Assembly: GCA_016699815.1 (NCBI GenBank)
Contig: CP065012.1
Coordinates: forward strand, 2,519,001 to 2,583,000
Length of the DNA: 64,000 nucleotides
Direction: 5' to 3'
From: Chitinophagaceae bacterium
GTDB lineage: Bacteria > Bacteroidota > Bacteroidia > Chitinophagales > Chitinophagaceae
The notes under the pieces were generated by a model. It was not told where the DNA came from, ran no database searches, and saw only the letters and a list, made by a program, of their open reading frames with translations. The translations under genes were made by a program, and so were the position numbers. Below are positions 63,718 to 64,000 of this stretch, in pieces. Each line of letters begins with the position of its first letter. Within the stretch, counting starts at the first letter, position 1.

Positions 63718-64000
63718 TTATAATCCGGCTAAAAAATTCTCATGTATGTGTTTTACTACCGAAGGCAGGCTGCCGGTTTCTTCATATACTTTAAGCTGCC
63801 TGTCGGCGCCGGTTCCTTGCTCCAATATTTTATGTACATGGCTTATATAGTGCTGGCTGCCCAAATGAGGTACTACATCACTCACAAAATCAAGTAATTC
63901 ATAAATAAGCACCCTGGTATTCACTTCAGATTCTTTCCCAAAATCTATCATACTGCCTTCAATACCATAACGGCTGGCCCGCCATTTATTTTCATTTACG
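63718..64000 (-). CDS. Carboxylate-amine ligase (YbdK/GCS2 family), C-terminal part
   Basis: The last 94 codons of a gene whose start lies beyond the right edge. The frame is open from 63999 and reads VNENKWRASRYGIEGSMIDF, followed by LLDFVSDVVPHLGSQHYISH and the final HIHENFLAGL. This is the conserved end of the glutamate-cysteine-ligase-like YbdK family, ATP-dependent enzymes that join a carboxylate to an amine. It is separated from the tRNA-Arg gene by 42 bp. The substrate is unknown. Confidence 0.8.
   Translation of the reverse strand, partial: VNENKWRASRYGIEGSMIDFGKESEVNTRVLIYELLDFVSDVVPHLGSQHYISHVHKILEQGTGADRQLKVYEETGSLPSVVKHIHENFLAGL

Noticed and set aside
1..64000. Insertion sequences, integrases or phage genes
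   Set aside because: No transposase, integrase, terminal inverted repeats with target duplications or phage structural genes were recognised.

Overview
The window looks like a chromosomal segment of a Bacteroidota bacterium, most likely a Chitinophagaceae-type organism. The reasons are an AT-rich sequence, a SusC/SusD pair, TonB receptors with a carboxypeptidase-like N-terminal domain, type IX secretion C-terminal domains, weak Shine-Dalgarno sites, and TAnnTTTG-type -7 boxes. No rRNA, insertion sequence, integrase or CRISPR array was seen. One tRNA gene, tRNA-Arg(ACG), lies near the right edge.

Layout. 35-5192: a GH125 alpha-1,6-mannosidase, then a convergent iron-uptake pair (PepSY membrane protein and siderophore-type TonB receptor). 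5452-12000: a DUF6922/AbiEii toxin-antitoxin-like pair, small secreted proteins, a 1447-residue secreted reprolysin-like metalloprotease with Ig-like, PKD and LamG-like domains, and a HigA-type antitoxin broken by an in-frame amber codon. 12102-27973: two sensor/regulator pairs (LytS/LytTR type and NarL type) flank two minus-strand groups of secreted proteins. The promoters of these two groups share an unusual architecture: two TCACC-type sites exactly 38 bp apart at a fixed distance from a -7 box.

28004-60923 is one uninterrupted minus-strand polysaccharide utilisation locus of 21 genes. It begins with a ROK repressor and SusC/SusD, followed by a strong terminator. Behind these lie two GH29 and one GH95 fucosidases, a GH33 sialidase, two GH20 hexosaminidases (one fused to an SGNH esterase), a GH27 alpha-galactosidase, two GH2 enzymes (one a shortened beta-mannosidase) and a GH16 enzyme. 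Interleaved are genes for a complete non-phosphorylating L-fucose pathway: FucP permease, mutarotase, fucose dehydrogenase, fuconolactonase, UxaA-type fuconate dehydratase, ketodeoxyfuconate dehydrogenase and FAH-type hydrolase. NagB fused to a LmbE-like domain handles amino sugar. The set fits stripping of fucosylated, sialylated glycoprotein glycans in the periplasm and oxidation of the released fucose to pyruvate and lactate in the cytoplasm.

61296-63675 is the strangest part. Six near-identical tandem units of about 350 bp, plus a truncated seventh, extend downstream from the live tRNA-Arg gene. Each unit carries the intact 3' half of the tRNA, the tRNA terminator and a tiny GIY-YIG nuclease gene, whose C-terminus and stop codon lie inside a decayed tRNA 5' half. 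The window closes in a partial carboxylate-amine ligase gene.
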